DNA from: Nordella sp. HKS 07 | Lineage (GTDB): Bacteria > Pseudomonadota > Alphaproteobacteria > Rhizobiales > Aestuariivirgaceae | Length of the DNA stretch: 64,000 nt | Assembly (NCBI RefSeq): GCF_011046735.1 | Contig: NZ_CP049258.1 | Span: forward strand, 3,428,001-3,492,000 | Reading direction: 5' to 3' | Part shown: in pieces, positions 7,673 to 16,290 of the stretch | How the letters are laid out: each line of letters opens with the position of its first letter | Numbering within the stretch: position 1 is the first letter of the stretch | Made by a program: the position numbers and the translations under genes | The notes under the pieces: model-generated | The model's database searches: none | What the model was told of the DNA's origin: nothing | The model's input: the letters and a program-made list of their open reading frames with translations, nothing else

Positions 7673-8725
7673 CTAGGCGGCCGCGTGCAAGTGACGGAAC
7701 TCGGAGGGTGTGACCCCTGTCCAGCGCCTGAAGGCACGCGTGAAGCTCGCCGCATCGGCATAGCCGAGGTCGAAGGCTATATCGATGAGCTTCCGGCCGT
7801 GATCCTTGAGCAGATGAACCGCGATATCGAAACGCGCGCCTTCGACCAGCGCCGAGTAGTCGACGCCGCGCTCGGCGAGCCGGCGCTGCAAGGTGCGCAC
7901 GCTGATGCCCGCGGCCGCAGCGATCCAGTTTATGTGATAGTGGCCGTCTTTCAGGAACATGCGTACGAGCTGGCCGACGGAGTCGGGAAAATCGAGCGAC
8001 GGAGCCGTCGACACGAGCGCATCATACTCTCGCTGCCCCGCCTCCATCCGCGCAAGTCGGGCGCGTTCGATCGGGGCGCTCAGGAGGGCGCGCTCGAAGA
8101 CGATGGCCGACACCTGCTGCCGGCGGACGGGTATTCCGTCAAATGCGTGACCATGGCCGGCAAGTGAATCCCAGAGTGTCCCGGCCAGGTGAATTTCCGA
8201 CGGCGTCCAGGCGGGTCCGGCCGCGAAGCGGATGCAGTCGATCAGGAGCATCAGCGTATATTGCTCGCCATATTCCCGCCCCGGCCCCACATTCGGGCCA
8301 TAAGCGGCACAAACCCGCGCTTTGCCGTTCCAGCTATCCACCCAGATGAACTGCGCCGAATTGTAGAGATGAATGATCTGCGAGATCCGCGTGAGCGCGT
8401 CAAACAAGGTTAATGACTGAAGCACCAGGCGGCCGAAGGCGCCGAGCTCCGGAACATGCGTCGCGCGTCCGACCAGGACACCGAGGTCCTTGAGCCCTTC
8501 GCTGCGGGCGATTCTGTCAAGAAACAAGAGCGCTTGATTGAGCGGAATGAGGCTCTCGGGCTCGCTCAAGGCATGATAGGGCAGCTTGACGTCGGCCAGC
8601 CGCTTCTCGACCGGTGCGCCGATGCGCTCGAGAAACCCGACGAAGGAAAGGAGTGCGCTCGTTCGCACCAAAGGTATGGAATCCTCGGGTCTGTCGGCGC
8701 CAGTACCGTCCTCTGTCGATCCCAT
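7673..8725 (-). CDS. AraC family regulator (OruR/ArmAd type)
   Basis: 350-residue regulator with an N-terminal arabinose-binding-like sensor domain of the type seen in OruR-like proteins (about residues 20-215) and a C-terminal AraC double helix-turn-helix (about 255-345). The first HTH reads AGISVRTLQRRLAERG; the second contains DIAFDLGYADAASFTRAFRR. It is divergent from the DUF1254 gene at 8876 with 150 bases between the starts, suggesting control of that gene. Related regulators lie at 11552 and 29634. The ligand is unknown. Confidence 0.93.
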   Translation of the reverse strand: MGSTEDGTGADRPEDSIPLVRTSALLSFVGFLERIGAPVEKRLADVKLPYHALSEPESLIPLNQALLFLDRIARSEGLKDLGVLVGRATHVPELGAFGRLVLQSLTLFDALTRISQIIHLYNSAQFIWVDSWNGKARVCAAYGPNVGPGREYGEQYTLMLLIDCIRFAAGPAWTPSEIHLAGTLWDSLAGHGHAFDGIPVRRQQVSAIVFERALLSAPIERARLARMEAGQREYDALVSTAPSLDFPDSVGQLVRMFLKDGHYHINWIAAAAGISVRTLQRRLAERGVDYSALVEGARFDIAVHLLKDHGRKLIDIAFDLGYADAASFTRAFRRWTGVTPSEFRHLHAAA

Positions 8726-8875
8726 TGTATTCCTGTCGCCACAGTCGACGCTCGCCCCGAGAGGACCACAGGTTAAACTGAATTGGCGCCAAATGCCAAG
8801 AGAGGAGATGCGCGGTTCGTTAGACTACGCAGGTGCGATTGGTTGACGGCTCAGGTTGAAAACGCGGAGGAGGCT

Positions 8876-10309
8876 ATGATGAGAATGACACGGCGTACCC
8901 TTGCCCTTGGTGCGGCAAGCCTGCTTGGAAGCACCCAACTGGCCACGCTGGCGAAGGCGGATTGGGACGGTTTCGGTATCGGCGATGGCCTCGAAGATTT
9001 CTGGCTGGCAACCGATGCCTATATTTACGGCTATCCGCTCGTGACCATGGAAATGACCCGCAGGGTCATGACAAATGTAGCGAAGCCGAAAGGTACGCAT
9101 GCGCCGGTCGGACAGCTCATCAAGATGCGTGAATATCCCAACGCGTCGTTCCGCGATGTGACCGCGCCCAATGCCGACACACTTTATACGACAGCGTTCC
9201 TGGATGTCGGCGATGAGCCATGGGTGTTGAGCCTGCCGGATCTCAAGGGCCGTTATGCGCTCTTCCCGATGCTCGACGGATGGACAAACGTGTTTCAGGT
9301 GCCGGGCAAGCGCACCACAGGCACCGATGCGCAGACCTATGCCATCACCGGGCCGAACTGGAACGGAACGCTCCCCGAAGGCGTAAAGGAATTCAAGTCC
9401 CCCACCAGTATTGTCTGGCTGCTCGGCCGCATCTACTGCACCGGCACACCGGAGGACTATAAGGCAGTCCATGAGATACAGGATCAGGTCGGCCTGGTGC
9501 CGCTCAGCTCCTATGGCAAGGCCTATACGCCGCCGGAAGGCAAGGTCAATCCCGATATCGACGTGAAGACGCCGGTCCGTGATCAGGTGAACCGGCTGAG
9601 CGCGGTCGAGTATTTTACCTTGCTGGCGCAGCTGATGAAGACGAATCCCCCCGCCGCCAAGGATGCGCCGGAGGTGGCTCGCTTTGCCAGGATCGGACTG
9701 GTCCCTGGACAGGACTTTGATGCCAGCAAGCTGAATGCCAGCTTCGTCAAGCGTATTCCCGAAGTCGGATTCGACCGGATCATGGTCCAGTTCAAGATCA
9801 ACAACGAGGTCAAGCACATCAACGGCTGGGGATTCACGACCAAGACAGGCCTCTATGGCACCGACTATCTCATGCGCGGCCTTATAACCGCCATCGGTCT
9901 TGGCGCAAACCGCCCGCAGGACGCGGTCTACCCGACCTCGCTCAAGGATGCGGTGGGCAGCGCCTATGACGGGGCAAACAAGTATGTCATGCATTTCCCC
10001 AAGGGCGAGCTGCCGCCTGCGGACGGCTTCTGGTCCCTCACCATGTATGACGGCGGGTATTTCTTCGTTGAGAACCCGATCAACCGCTACTCGATCAGCG
10101 CGCGGCAGGATCTCAAGCGCAATGCCGATGGCTCGGTCGACCTCTACATCCAGCACGAATCCCCTGGTCCCGACAAGGAATCGAACTGGCTTCCGGCGCC
10201 TGCCGGCAAGTTCATCCTGATGCTGCGCATGTATTGGCCGAGCGAGAGCTCTCCATCCATCCTTGACGACACGTGGACCATTCCGCCGGTCAAGGTTCTG
10301 TCGAGCTGA
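8876..10309 (+). CDS. Tat-exported DUF1254/DUF1214 domain protein
   Basis: 477-residue periplasmic protein. The N-terminus MTRRTLALGAASLLG carries the twin-arginine pattern with a hydrophobic stretch and cleavage after about residue 28, so it is probably exported folded. The DUF1254 part (about 45-180) includes YIYGYPLVTMEMTRR, and the DUF1214 part lies near the C-terminus with GFWSLTMYDGGYFFV. The function of the family is not settled; members are often large exported proteins near AraC-type regulators. GGAGGAGG at 8866-8873 supports ATG 8876. The divergent AraC gene is the likely regulator, and a double hairpin ends the transcript. Confidence 0.92.
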   Translation: MMRMTRRTLALGAASLLGSTQLATLAKADWDGFGIGDGLEDFWLATDAYIYGYPLVTMEMTRRVMTNVAKPKGTHAPVGQLIKMREYPNASFRDVTAPNADTLYTTAFLDVGDEPWVLSLPDLKGRYALFPMLDGWTNVFQVPGKRTTGTDAQTYAITGPNWNGTLPEGVKEFKSPTSIVWLLGRIYCTGTPEDYKAVHEIQDQVGLVPLSSYGKAYTPPEGKVNPDIDVKTPVRDQVNRLSAVEYFTLLAQLMKTNPPAAKDAPEVARFARIGLVPGQDFDASKLNASFVKRIPEVGFDRIMVQFKINNEVKHINGWGFTTKTGLYGTDYLMRGLITAIGLGANRPQDAVYPTSLKDAVGSAYDGANKYVMHFPKGELPPADGFWSLTMYDGGYFFVENPINRYSISARQDLKRNADGSVDLYIQHESPGPDKESNWLPAPAGKFILMLRMYWPSESSPSILDDTWTIPPVKVLSS

Positions 10310-10316
10310 TTGCGCC

Positions 10317-10364
10317 GATGCGTCGATCTCGCGAGATCGACGCATCGCTCCTCCTGCGAGGAGC
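10317..10364 (+). terminator. Two tandem hairpins after the DUF1254 gene
   Basis: A perfect 30-base palindrome with arm GATGCGTCGATCTCG runs from 10317 to 10346 and is followed directly by a second stem, GCTCCTC-CTGC-GAGGAGC (10347-10364). They begin 8 bases after the stop codon. The T-run is weak, but position and stem strength suit transcription termination. Confidence 0.6.
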
Positions 10365-10761
10365 GCGGTCGGAGAATCAAGATCGGTGGTGGCTTGCCGC
10401 CTGCCTGCTGTCGCATCGAGGCGACGGCGTGAGACGAGATTGCGCTCGCGCTCAGCATTGACGCCACCAGCGATCTCCCACATAGTACCAGCTTCTACCT
10501 CAAGGACGTGGGGCCGGCAGCAGCTTGCCGGCCGATGAATCAATTCTCGAATTCCCAGCGGGCGAGGCGGACACGATCACATTGGACGCTGAGACCCAAG
10601 CCGCGTTGATGCAGCAAGGCTGGGCTCTCCTATGCCGGCGTGGCGCGGCGAACCTGGCGGAGAGCAGTCCTGTATTGATCCAGCGGCGCGAGCATCGTCC
10701 GGTTCTCATGCTCGCAGTCCCAAACATGCCCATGTTGTCTAGGACCATAAGGAGAGACGTT
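10365..10761. other. Intergenic region, no supported gene
   Basis: About 400 bases between the double hairpin and the exported protein at 10762. An open frame runs into that gene from 10525, but it has no signal peptide, no good ribosome binding site and no recognisable pattern, so I read it as upstream DNA. It presumably holds the promoter of the next gene. Confidence 0.5.
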
Positions 10762-11481
10762 ATGAAAATCAGGACCATCACGAGGTTGCTGCTCATCACG
10801 GCGGGCTTTTCGCTCGGTGCGACACTGGCGAGCGCTGCCGAAACCGCAAAGAAGCCACATGTCCCATTGGAAAAGACCATCGGAACCGTGACGGCGACAG
10901 CGCCGGTTCCGTCTTTGGCCGTCCTCAATTCCGACGGCGCCACGCTGGCCGATGGCAAGCTCACGCTGACAGGCGTGTCGACGAACACCATCGTCTTCGC
11001 GGATCGCCCTGTGCGCTCGGCCGGTCACCAGACGACGGCACAGTTCATCATGCAGTGGGATGAAGGCAAGGACAGCTTCGCCGTCGATCCGCCCAACGCT
11101 ACGGTGTCAGTGCTTGGAGGCGATGGTTCGGACGTCAGCGACGCTGTCGTCATCCTGACAAAACCCAAGCTCGACGGCGCGAACCTAACCTTCGAAGCAA
11201 AGATTCTCGAAGGCAGTCTCGAAGGTGCCAACGGACCTGCGGCCCTGTTCATCGATTGGTTCGCCGCGCGCGGGTTCAGGGGCGGCGTCGCCGTGGGGGG
11301 CGGCTACCACGGCTATTGGCATGCGCCGGTGTACCATGGCGCCTGGTATGGCGTACATCCGGGCGTCGTCGCGGGCGCCGCGGTTGCAGGTGCGGCCGTG
11401 GGCGCAGCAGCGGCAGCTGATTCCTACTACCCTTACTACCGGCCGCCATGCGGCTACTATCCTTATCCACCCTGCTACTGA
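10762..11481 (+). CDS. Exported protein with a Gly/His/Tyr-rich C-terminus
   Basis: 239-residue secreted protein of unknown function. The signal peptide MKIRTITRLLLITAGFSLGA with cleavage near ASA-AE precedes a beta-rich central domain (about residues 40-165). The C-terminal 70 residues are low complexity: a Gly/His/Trp/Tyr section around GGYHGYWHAPVYHGAWYG, an alanine-rich helix, then YYPYYRPPCGYYPYPPCY. Such tails are common in alphaproteobacterial envelope proteins and may bind metal or the cell wall. AAGGAGAG at 10749-10756 fixes ATG 10762. Convergent with a short AraC gene. Confidence 0.8.
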   Translation: MKIRTITRLLLITAGFSLGATLASAAETAKKPHVPLEKTIGTVTATAPVPSLAVLNSDGATLADGKLTLTGVSTNTIVFADRPVRSAGHQTTAQFIMQWDEGKDSFAVDPPNATVSVLGGDGSDVSDAVVILTKPKLDGANLTFEAKILEGSLEGANGPAALFIDWFAARGFRGGVAVGGGYHGYWHAPVYHGAWYGVHPGVVAGAAVAGAAVGAAAAADSYYPYYRPPCGYYPYPPCY

Positions 11482-11551
11482 TCCGTCAGACAGCAACCGC
11501 GCCGGTGGACATCCGCCGGCGTCGGTTCCTGAAAAGAGGCGAACTTCGAGA

Positions 11552-11992
11552 TCACTTCCGATCGGATCGTGACGCCGGGGCTGAAACCGATGCTCTCCTC
11601 TTGATGAGATCGATGCGCGACTTGCGGTCGAATGCCCTGACCTGAGAAGGAGAGTGTCCCGTCCATCTCCTGAAGGCGCGATCGAAATTCGCCGCATCGG
11701 CATAACCGAGCCTGCGGGATATCTCCCAGAGCTTGATCGAGTGATCATCGATCAAGGTGAGCGCATGAGCCAGGCGCACTTCATCGACGAGATCCGAATA
11801 GCTCACCCCCATTTCCGCAAGTCGGCGCTGCAATGTGCGCACGCTCATGCCGACGCTCATAGCCGCGCTCTCGATCCGCGATTTGCCGGCGGGAATAAGT
11901 CGTTGGATGACTGTCCTCATGGCGTTGACAGGGTCGGTGGTGATCCAATCTGCCTCGCCTGCCGCCACTGGGACTCTCGATTTTCTGCTCAT
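11552..11992 (-). CDS. Short AraC family protein, HTH domain without sensor
   Basis: 146 residues containing a complete AraC double HTH: VGMSVRTLQRRLAEMG, then ISRRLGYADAANFDRAFRR, ending WTGHSPSQVRAF. The N-terminal sensor domain normal for this group (about 200 residues) is absent. It therefore either acts as a ligand-independent DNA-binding protein or is the 3' remnant of a longer regulator. No sensor remnant was seen upstream in other frames. The HTH is clearly related to the regulators at 7673 and 29634. A large palindrome begins 21 bases upstream of its start. Confidence 0.8.
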   Translation of the reverse strand: MSRKSRVPVAAGEADWITTDPVNAMRTVIQRLIPAGKSRIESAAMSVGMSVRTLQRRLAEMGVSYSDLVDEVRLAHALTLIDDHSIKLWEISRRLGYADAANFDRAFRRWTGHSPSQVRAFDRKSRIDLIKRRASVSAPASRSDRK

Positions 11993-12012
11993 CGCGGGGT
12001 CGCATCCAGCCT

Positions 12013-12063
12013 CTAGATCACGATGAGTTTGGATTAGATCAATCCAAACTCAATTTGATCTAG
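12013..12063. repeat. Nested palindrome upstream of the short AraC gene
   Basis: GAGTTTGGATT (12025-12035) is repeated inverted at 12041-12051 around AGATC, and the outer CTAGATCA (12013-12020) pairs with TGATCTAG (12056-12063). The inner stem is perfect over 11 bases. Similar nested GATC-containing palindromes recur between genes in rhizobial genomes, and the one at 2905-2951 has the same layout. It could also act as an operator for the AraC gene. Confidence 0.65.
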
Positions 12064-12309
12064 TGCAATCCGTTCGCTCCGTCTTGACGTTCCGCGCCAC
12101 CAAGCCCTGCAAGCTCTGCTCTGAAACCGGCCCGGATGGCGTGAGATGACAAGAAGAGATGCGGTTGCGCCGATAGCATTACTCGATATCGAGGGTGGAA
12201 ACGGGAGAGCGGCGTGATACGGAATTTGTGCTGTCAGAACGCCTGCGGATTGATCGGGTCGCCGCACATCGGGGACGCCGGCATCCGCATAAGCGAGGCC
12301 TGACCCCCG
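12064..12309. other. Intergenic region, nothing recognised
   Basis: Part of a 317-base gap between the AraC gene and the DUF2721 gene. Beyond the palindrome before it I see no gene, RNA or repeat. Confidence 0.4.
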
Positions 12310-12741
12310 ATGCCCGTCGAACCCGGAACGGCCGATCATCTGGCTCAGGTTCTTTCGCATGTCATCGCGCCGTCCTTTCTTCTCGGTGCGGTGGCGGGCT
12401 TCGTTTCCATAATGTTCACGCGGATGACTCACATCCTCGATCGTCTTCGCAATCTCAATGCCATACCCGACCAGGGTGACACGCGTTCCCCTCTGAAGGC
12501 CGACATTCCTCGCCTCGGACGGCGCGCCAGGCTGATGAACAAGGCGATATTTCTATCCGTCTGCAGCGGCATCGTCGCGACGCTGCTGATCGTTCTTGCC
12601 TTCGCGAGCGCCTATGTGGGCATCCAGCACATCTGGGGAGCCGCCATCCTGTTCATGGTCTCCCTCCTTCTGCTCGGTGCCGCCCTGGTGGTGTTCGCTA
12701 TCGAGGTTCGCATCGCCCTCGCCGACTATGATCATCATTGA
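12310..12741 (+). CDS. DUF2721 family inner-membrane protein
   Basis: 143 residues with three hydrophobic segments (about residues 14-36, 78-99, 106-130). A charged stretch after the first, TRMTHILDRLRNLNAIPDQ, is the pattern of the DUF2721 family, whose function is unknown. The ribosome binding site before ATG 12310 is weak. It precedes the DUF2092 gene on the same strand, but the 185-base gap leaves co-transcription uncertain. Confidence 0.85.
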   Translation: MPVEPGTADHLAQVLSHVIAPSFLLGAVAGFVSIMFTRMTHILDRLRNLNAIPDQGDTRSPLKADIPRLGRRARLMNKAIFLSVCSGIVATLLIVLAFASAYVGIQHIWGAAILFMVSLLLLGAALVVFAIEVRIALADYDHH

Positions 12742-12926
12742 GCGGGCGCGAAACGGAGCCGTCGGAAAACTGCGTAATTGGCGCGAACTGACAAGACGTG
12801 AAAGGGGGCCGAAAGGTATCGTCCAAGGCCAGGGCGGGCAGTGATGGCATGCGCGGACGAAACAGCCGCGCTGCGCCATGGGATAACCTCGTCGACTTGA
12901 CCGATATCATCTCAGGGAGAATCAGG

Positions 12927-13742
12927 ATGAGCCGAAATGCGTTATGGAGACCAAGTCTGCCGGTCATCGGCAGGGGAATCGCGAAACTGGCGGTGCTACT
13001 GTCTATGGTGGTCTTTCTGGCGCCGGCTGTCTGGGCCCAGGACAACGACGCGACGAAGATCCTGAAGGCCATGTCGGACTATGTGATAGGCCAGAAGTCG
13101 TTCTCGGCCAAATTCGATGCCGATATCGAGGTGATCACGCCGGCGATCCAGAAGATACAATTCACCAGCTCCGGCGAGGTGCTCGTGGACCGTCCCGGCA
13201 AGCTGCGGATCACGCGAAAGGGCGGCTATGCCGATGTCGAGCTCGTTTTCGACGGCAAGACTGTTTCGGTGCTGGGCAGGCATTCGAATGCCTATGCGCA
13301 GGCGGATGCTCCGGGTACGATCGACCAGCTCGTGGAGCTCTTGAGGGATAAATATGCGCTCGACATGCCCGGCGCCGACCTGCTGCTGTCGAATGCCTAT
13401 CTGGTTCTGAGCGAGGGTATCCTCGACGCCAAATATATCGGACACGGCGTGATCGACGGCGTCGAAAGCGATCATCTCGCTTTCCGCAACCAGGATACGG
13501 ATTGGCAGATCTGGATAGAGAGGGGCGAGCGGCCCATACCCCGGAAATATGTCATCACCAGCAAGGCAGTGGCCGGCGCGCCACAATACACGCTTCGCAT
13601 CACGGAATGGAAATCGGATGCGCAGGTCGATGCCGGCGCCTTCGAGTTCAAGCCGCCAGCTGAAGCCAAGAAAGTCGAAATCACCGATTTGTCCGACATC
13701 GACGAAGTGCCGGCAGGCGTTATGACGGGAGAAACCAAATGA
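12927..13742 (+). CDS. Exported DUF2092 domain protein (LolA-like fold family)
   Basis: 271-residue periplasmic protein. A long N-terminal segment ends in a signal peptide with LAVLLSMVVFLAPAVWA. The mature part begins KILKAMSDYVIGQKSFSA, the start of the DUF2092 domain, with the beta-rich pattern GEVLVDRPGKLRITRKGGYAD and a C-terminal YTLRITEW. The domain is related to lipoprotein-carrier-like proteins, suggesting a lipid- or lipoprotein-binding role in the periplasm; this is inference. It overlaps the next small gene by ATGA, so the two are translationally coupled. Confidence 0.88.
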   Translation: MSRNALWRPSLPVIGRGIAKLAVLLSMVVFLAPAVWAQDNDATKILKAMSDYVIGQKSFSAKFDADIEVITPAIQKIQFTSSGEVLVDRPGKLRITRKGGYADVELVFDGKTVSVLGRHSNAYAQADAPGTIDQLVELLRDKYALDMPGADLLLSNAYLVLSEGILDAKYIGHGVIDGVESDHLAFRNQDTDWQIWIERGERPIPRKYVITSKAVAGAPQYTLRITEWKSDAQVDAGAFEFKPPAEAKKVEITDLSDIDEVPAGVMTGETK

Positions 13743-14023
13743 ATAGCGCTATGAAAACGCTTCTACGCATGACACTGGCCGCCGGGGCCGGGGCCGGGGC
13801 CCTGCTGCTCAGCGACAAGCCGTCATGGGACGGTCCAGGCTCGCTGATCTCGCAAGCCCAGGCCATCGTCGGGCGTCCCTTGACGCCCTTGAGCTATGCG
13901 GGCGTGGCAAGGCGCACGACCAGGCGCGCGGTGGCGGTGGGAGCAGCCACGGCGACCGTCTACAGGCCCGCTTGCGTGCAGGCCGTCGACGCCTATGGCC
14001 ACATATACTGGCGCTGCCCGTAG
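13739..14023 (+). CDS. Small exported protein coupled to DUF2092
   Basis: 94 residues starting inside the DUF2092 stop (ATGA, 4-base overlap). An N-terminal hydrophobic Ala/Gly stretch (TLAAGAGAGALLLS) looks like a signal peptide or anchor. The middle is Arg/Ala/Val rich, and the C-terminus has two cysteines in YRPACVQAVDAYGHIYWRCP, probably a disulfide in the periplasm. The coupling means it is produced together with the DUF2092 protein. No named family recognised. Confidence 0.75.
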   Translation: MNSAMKTLLRMTLAAGAGAGALLLSDKPSWDGPGSLISQAQAIVGRPLTPLSYAGVARRTTRRAVAVGAATATVYRPACVQAVDAYGHIYWRCP

Positions 14024-14216
14024 CGGATGCCCGTCTGCAGGTCGCGCGAATGGGCGCGCGATCTAGAGGGAAGGAACAGTCGGTCCGGTGGTGCTCAGCG
14101 CCCATCGCAACCGGCCTTCCGCGGCGGATTGACGTCCAAGTCGCGCAGTGGCATGTCACCACATAAATTCAGAGCGTAGATGCAACAGGGGCGCGGTTGC
14201 CGGGGGGAGTATTGCA

Positions 14217-14990
14217 ATGTCTAAGAAACTGACCTTGGCGGCCATCGCACTTGCCGCCACCGCGCATATGGCGCATGCGGCGGATGTCGCCGTCCCGCCC
14301 CCGGAACCCGACAGCGGGTGGAGTTTCACCTTTGCGCCTTATGTCTGGGCCGCCGGCATGGACGGCAAGGTGGCGCAGTTCGGCCTGCCGGAAGTCGACA
14401 TCGATGCGAGCTTCAGCGACGTGCTGAAGAATTTCGATATCGGACTCATGGGCGTCGGCGAAGCGCGATACGGCCGTTTCGGCGTCGCGACCGATCTGCT
14501 CTGGGTGAAGCTCACGGCCGATCAGGATACGCGGTTCGGGGTTCTCGCCGACAGTGTCGAAGCCGATGTCGAGACCCTGATGTTCACCGCGGTAGGATCC
14601 TACAGTCTCTTGCTTGATGAGACCGCAAGCCTCGACATCGTCGCCGGCGGACGGCTCTGGTCGGTCGATACCGAATTCAGCCTCAATGGGGGCAATCTCG
14701 ACGGACGCTCCGCCACTGACGATGAGACCTGGGTCGATCCGCTCGTCGGCCTGAAGGGGCGGGCGAATTTCACGCCTGATTTCTACATTACGGGCTGGGG
14801 ATTGGTCGGCGGCTTCGACGTCTCCTCGCAATTCATGTGGGACGTCATGAGCGGCCTGGGCTACGCGCCCAGCGACAGTTTCTCCATTATTGCCGGCTAT
14901 CGCGGCGTTGGCGTCGACTACCGCAAGGACGGCTTCGTCTATGACATCGTCCAGCACGGCCCGCTTCTCGGCTTCGTATTCAATTTTTGA
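14217..14990 (+). CDS. Outer-membrane beta-barrel protein
   Basis: 257 residues. A signal peptide (MSKKLTLAAIALAATAHMAHA) is followed by alternating amphipathic strands starting WSFTFAPYVWAAGMDG and ending in Phe (LLGFVFNF), the C-terminal aromatic signature for barrel assembly. Size suggests 8 to 10 strands. GGGGGGAG at 14202-14209 places the start at ATG 14217. It follows the DUF2092 pair on the same strand after 193 bases, so the three may serve one envelope function. Specific ligand or pore activity unknown. Confidence 0.85.
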   Translation: MSKKLTLAAIALAATAHMAHAADVAVPPPEPDSGWSFTFAPYVWAAGMDGKVAQFGLPEVDIDASFSDVLKNFDIGLMGVGEARYGRFGVATDLLWVKLTADQDTRFGVLADSVEADVETLMFTAVGSYSLLLDETASLDIVAGGRLWSVDTEFSLNGGNLDGRSATDDETWVDPLVGLKGRANFTPDFYITGWGLVGGFDVSSQFMWDVMSGLGYAPSDSFSIIAGYRGVGVDYRKDGFVYDIVQHGPLLGFVFNF

Positions 14991-15004
14991 GAGGTGGCGC
15001 TGCT

Positions 15005-15199
15005 TCAATCAGCCGCGAACTGGGCATTGGTGACCGGCGTCTCGTCAATGAAAAACTCTTCGACGCTCACGCGGTGAGCCGGCCCTTCTTCGGGATAGTG
15101 CCGATCGGAGCCCATGCGGAAAACCCCGGCCGGCACGAAGAACATCCCGTCTCGCGCGGGCCTCCCCGGGCAAGCGGCCTGAGCCACGTCGATATGCAC
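15005..15199 (-). pseudogene. N-terminal fragment of a formylglycine-generating-enzyme-like (SUMF1) protein
   Basis: The minus strand encodes MFFVPAGVFRMGSDRHYPEE (ATG at 15145), then PAHRVSVEEFFIDETPVTNAQF, an excellent match to the start of FGE-sulfatase-domain proteins. The frame ends after FAAD at a stop only 15 bases past the outer-membrane gene. The remaining 250 or so residues with the catalytic cysteines are missing, and the sequence beyond belongs to the convergent gene. It is therefore a deletion remnant. Intact relatives convert a sulfatase Cys to formylglycine, and a cysteine-type sulfatase gene lies at 27084-29513. Confidence 0.8.
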
Positions 15200-15546
15200 G
15201 AACAGCTTCCCCTTCTGCCCGGATCAGCGAGGTTATTTTGTCTGTCTCCGGCGATACGCCTACAATGACGGTCCGCGCATTTCTTGTCTTTTGATGCCAC
15301 GCTCCGTCAAGATGCGCCCCGATACGCGTCATCGACGCAGAAAATGAGGGTTTTTCTCGAGTTTGTCGCTTCGGGATAACAGGCGAGGATTTGGCGCGCC
15401 GAAAAGCAACCCCTCAGGCGGCTGAAGCGTTGCTATAACTTCATCCGTCTAGGTCATTAATGAAATATCTGTTGTTGTTGTGAGGAGATCGCGAGCGCAG
15501 CAGCCCGCACTGGCACGCATCTGCATTGAGCGGCACGTCAAGTGTG
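15200..15546. other. Intergenic region upstream of the FGE fragment
   Basis: About 350 bases with several short open frames but none with a recognisable protein pattern or convincing ribosome binding site. Probably the old upstream region of the FGE-like gene plus the 3' flank of the gene at 15588. Confidence 0.45.
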
Positions 15547-15571
15547 AAAATGGCCCGATTTGTTCGGGCCA
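15547..15571 (-). terminator. Rho-independent terminator of the 15588 gene
   Basis: Stem TGGCCCGA (15551-15558) / TCGGGCCA (15564-15571) with a 5-base loop. Read on the minus strand it is followed by TTTT (15547-15550), 17 bases after the stop codon of the exported protein gene. Confidence 0.75.
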
Positions 15572-15587
15572 CTTCCCTTGCTGATGA

Positions 15588-16217
15588 TCATACGGGCCGG
15601 CGACCGACGATCCGTCCGGTGCGCGAATTCAGAAATACCTTGAATGTATCGCCGTTGCGGCGACCCAGATACGTGAATGTCCCGCCGCCGCATTCGATGG
15701 TTCGGACGCGGCTATAGCCATTGTCGTCGACGATGTTGCGGCCTTCACCGCAGCTGACCCGATACGATTGAGCACCGTAATACTCACCCATCCAATAGGG
15801 CTGCGGATAGTAATAGCCGCCGAAATAAAAGCGGAACTGCGAATTCTGGCTGCGCCGGCGTTCATGCCGGTTGGGATCGTATTTCCAGTTGCCGTTGTTG
15901 TTTTGCGCCGTCCGCTTCTTGCCCATCTGCATGGTGCCGGGCTGATCGCCGCCATTGTAACTCTGGCTGTTCTGCCGCGGCTTCTTGCGTATCTGCATGT
16001 CGGCGGGCTGATCTTTATTCTGATCGTAACCCTGGTTGTTCTGCGACCGCTGTTTGCCGGAGTTGCCCGGTCTCTGATCGCCGCAGTTCTGCTGATTGAC
16101 GCAGTCATTGAGGGTTTTGTAATTGTCGTTGCTCTGCGCGGTGGCTATGCCGGCCGCGCCGAACGCCATGATGGCGAATGACGATGCCATGGCGGCATTT
16201 CGAAACATCGTAGACAT
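15588..16217 (-). CDS. Exported Asn/Gln/Tyr-rich protein of unknown function
   Basis: 209 residues. The signal peptide ends near AAGIATAQS. The middle third is low complexity (Gln, Asn, Asp, Lys) with an imperfect internal duplication: DQPADMQIRKKPRQNSQ and DQPGTMQMGKKRTAQNN. The C-terminal third is compact with FRFYFGGYYYPQPYWMG, four or more cysteines in total, and ends FKVFLNSRTGRIVGRRPV. AAAAGGAA before ATG 16217 is a good ribosome binding site. Probably a periplasmic or surface protein; no family recognised. It lies in a run of envelope genes. Confidence 0.78.
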   Translation of the reverse strand: MSTMFRNAAMASSFAIMAFGAAGIATAQSNDNYKTLNDCVNQQNCGDQRPGNSGKQRSQNNQGYDQNKDQPADMQIRKKPRQNSQSYNGGDQPGTMQMGKKRTAQNNNGNWKYDPNRHERRRSQNSQFRFYFGGYYYPQPYWMGEYYGAQSYRVSCGEGRNIVDDNGYSRVRTIECGGGTFTYLGRRNGDTFKVFLNSRTGRIVGRRPV

Positions 16218-16290
16218 GTTATTTCCTTTTCAAGACTCGGAATGTAGACCGGCGCGGCCGGCCTACAACCATTGTGGGGACGCGAGGCTA

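Noticed and set aside
8825-10543. Long minus-strand open frame of 572 codons opposite the DUF1254 gene
   Set aside because: It mirrors a well supported gene in high-GC DNA, has no recognisable domain and an Arg/His/Ile-rich composition typical of antisense frames.
10525-10761. N-terminal extension of the exported protein at 10762
   Set aside because: The signal peptide and ribosome binding site are at 10762; the extension has no matching pattern.
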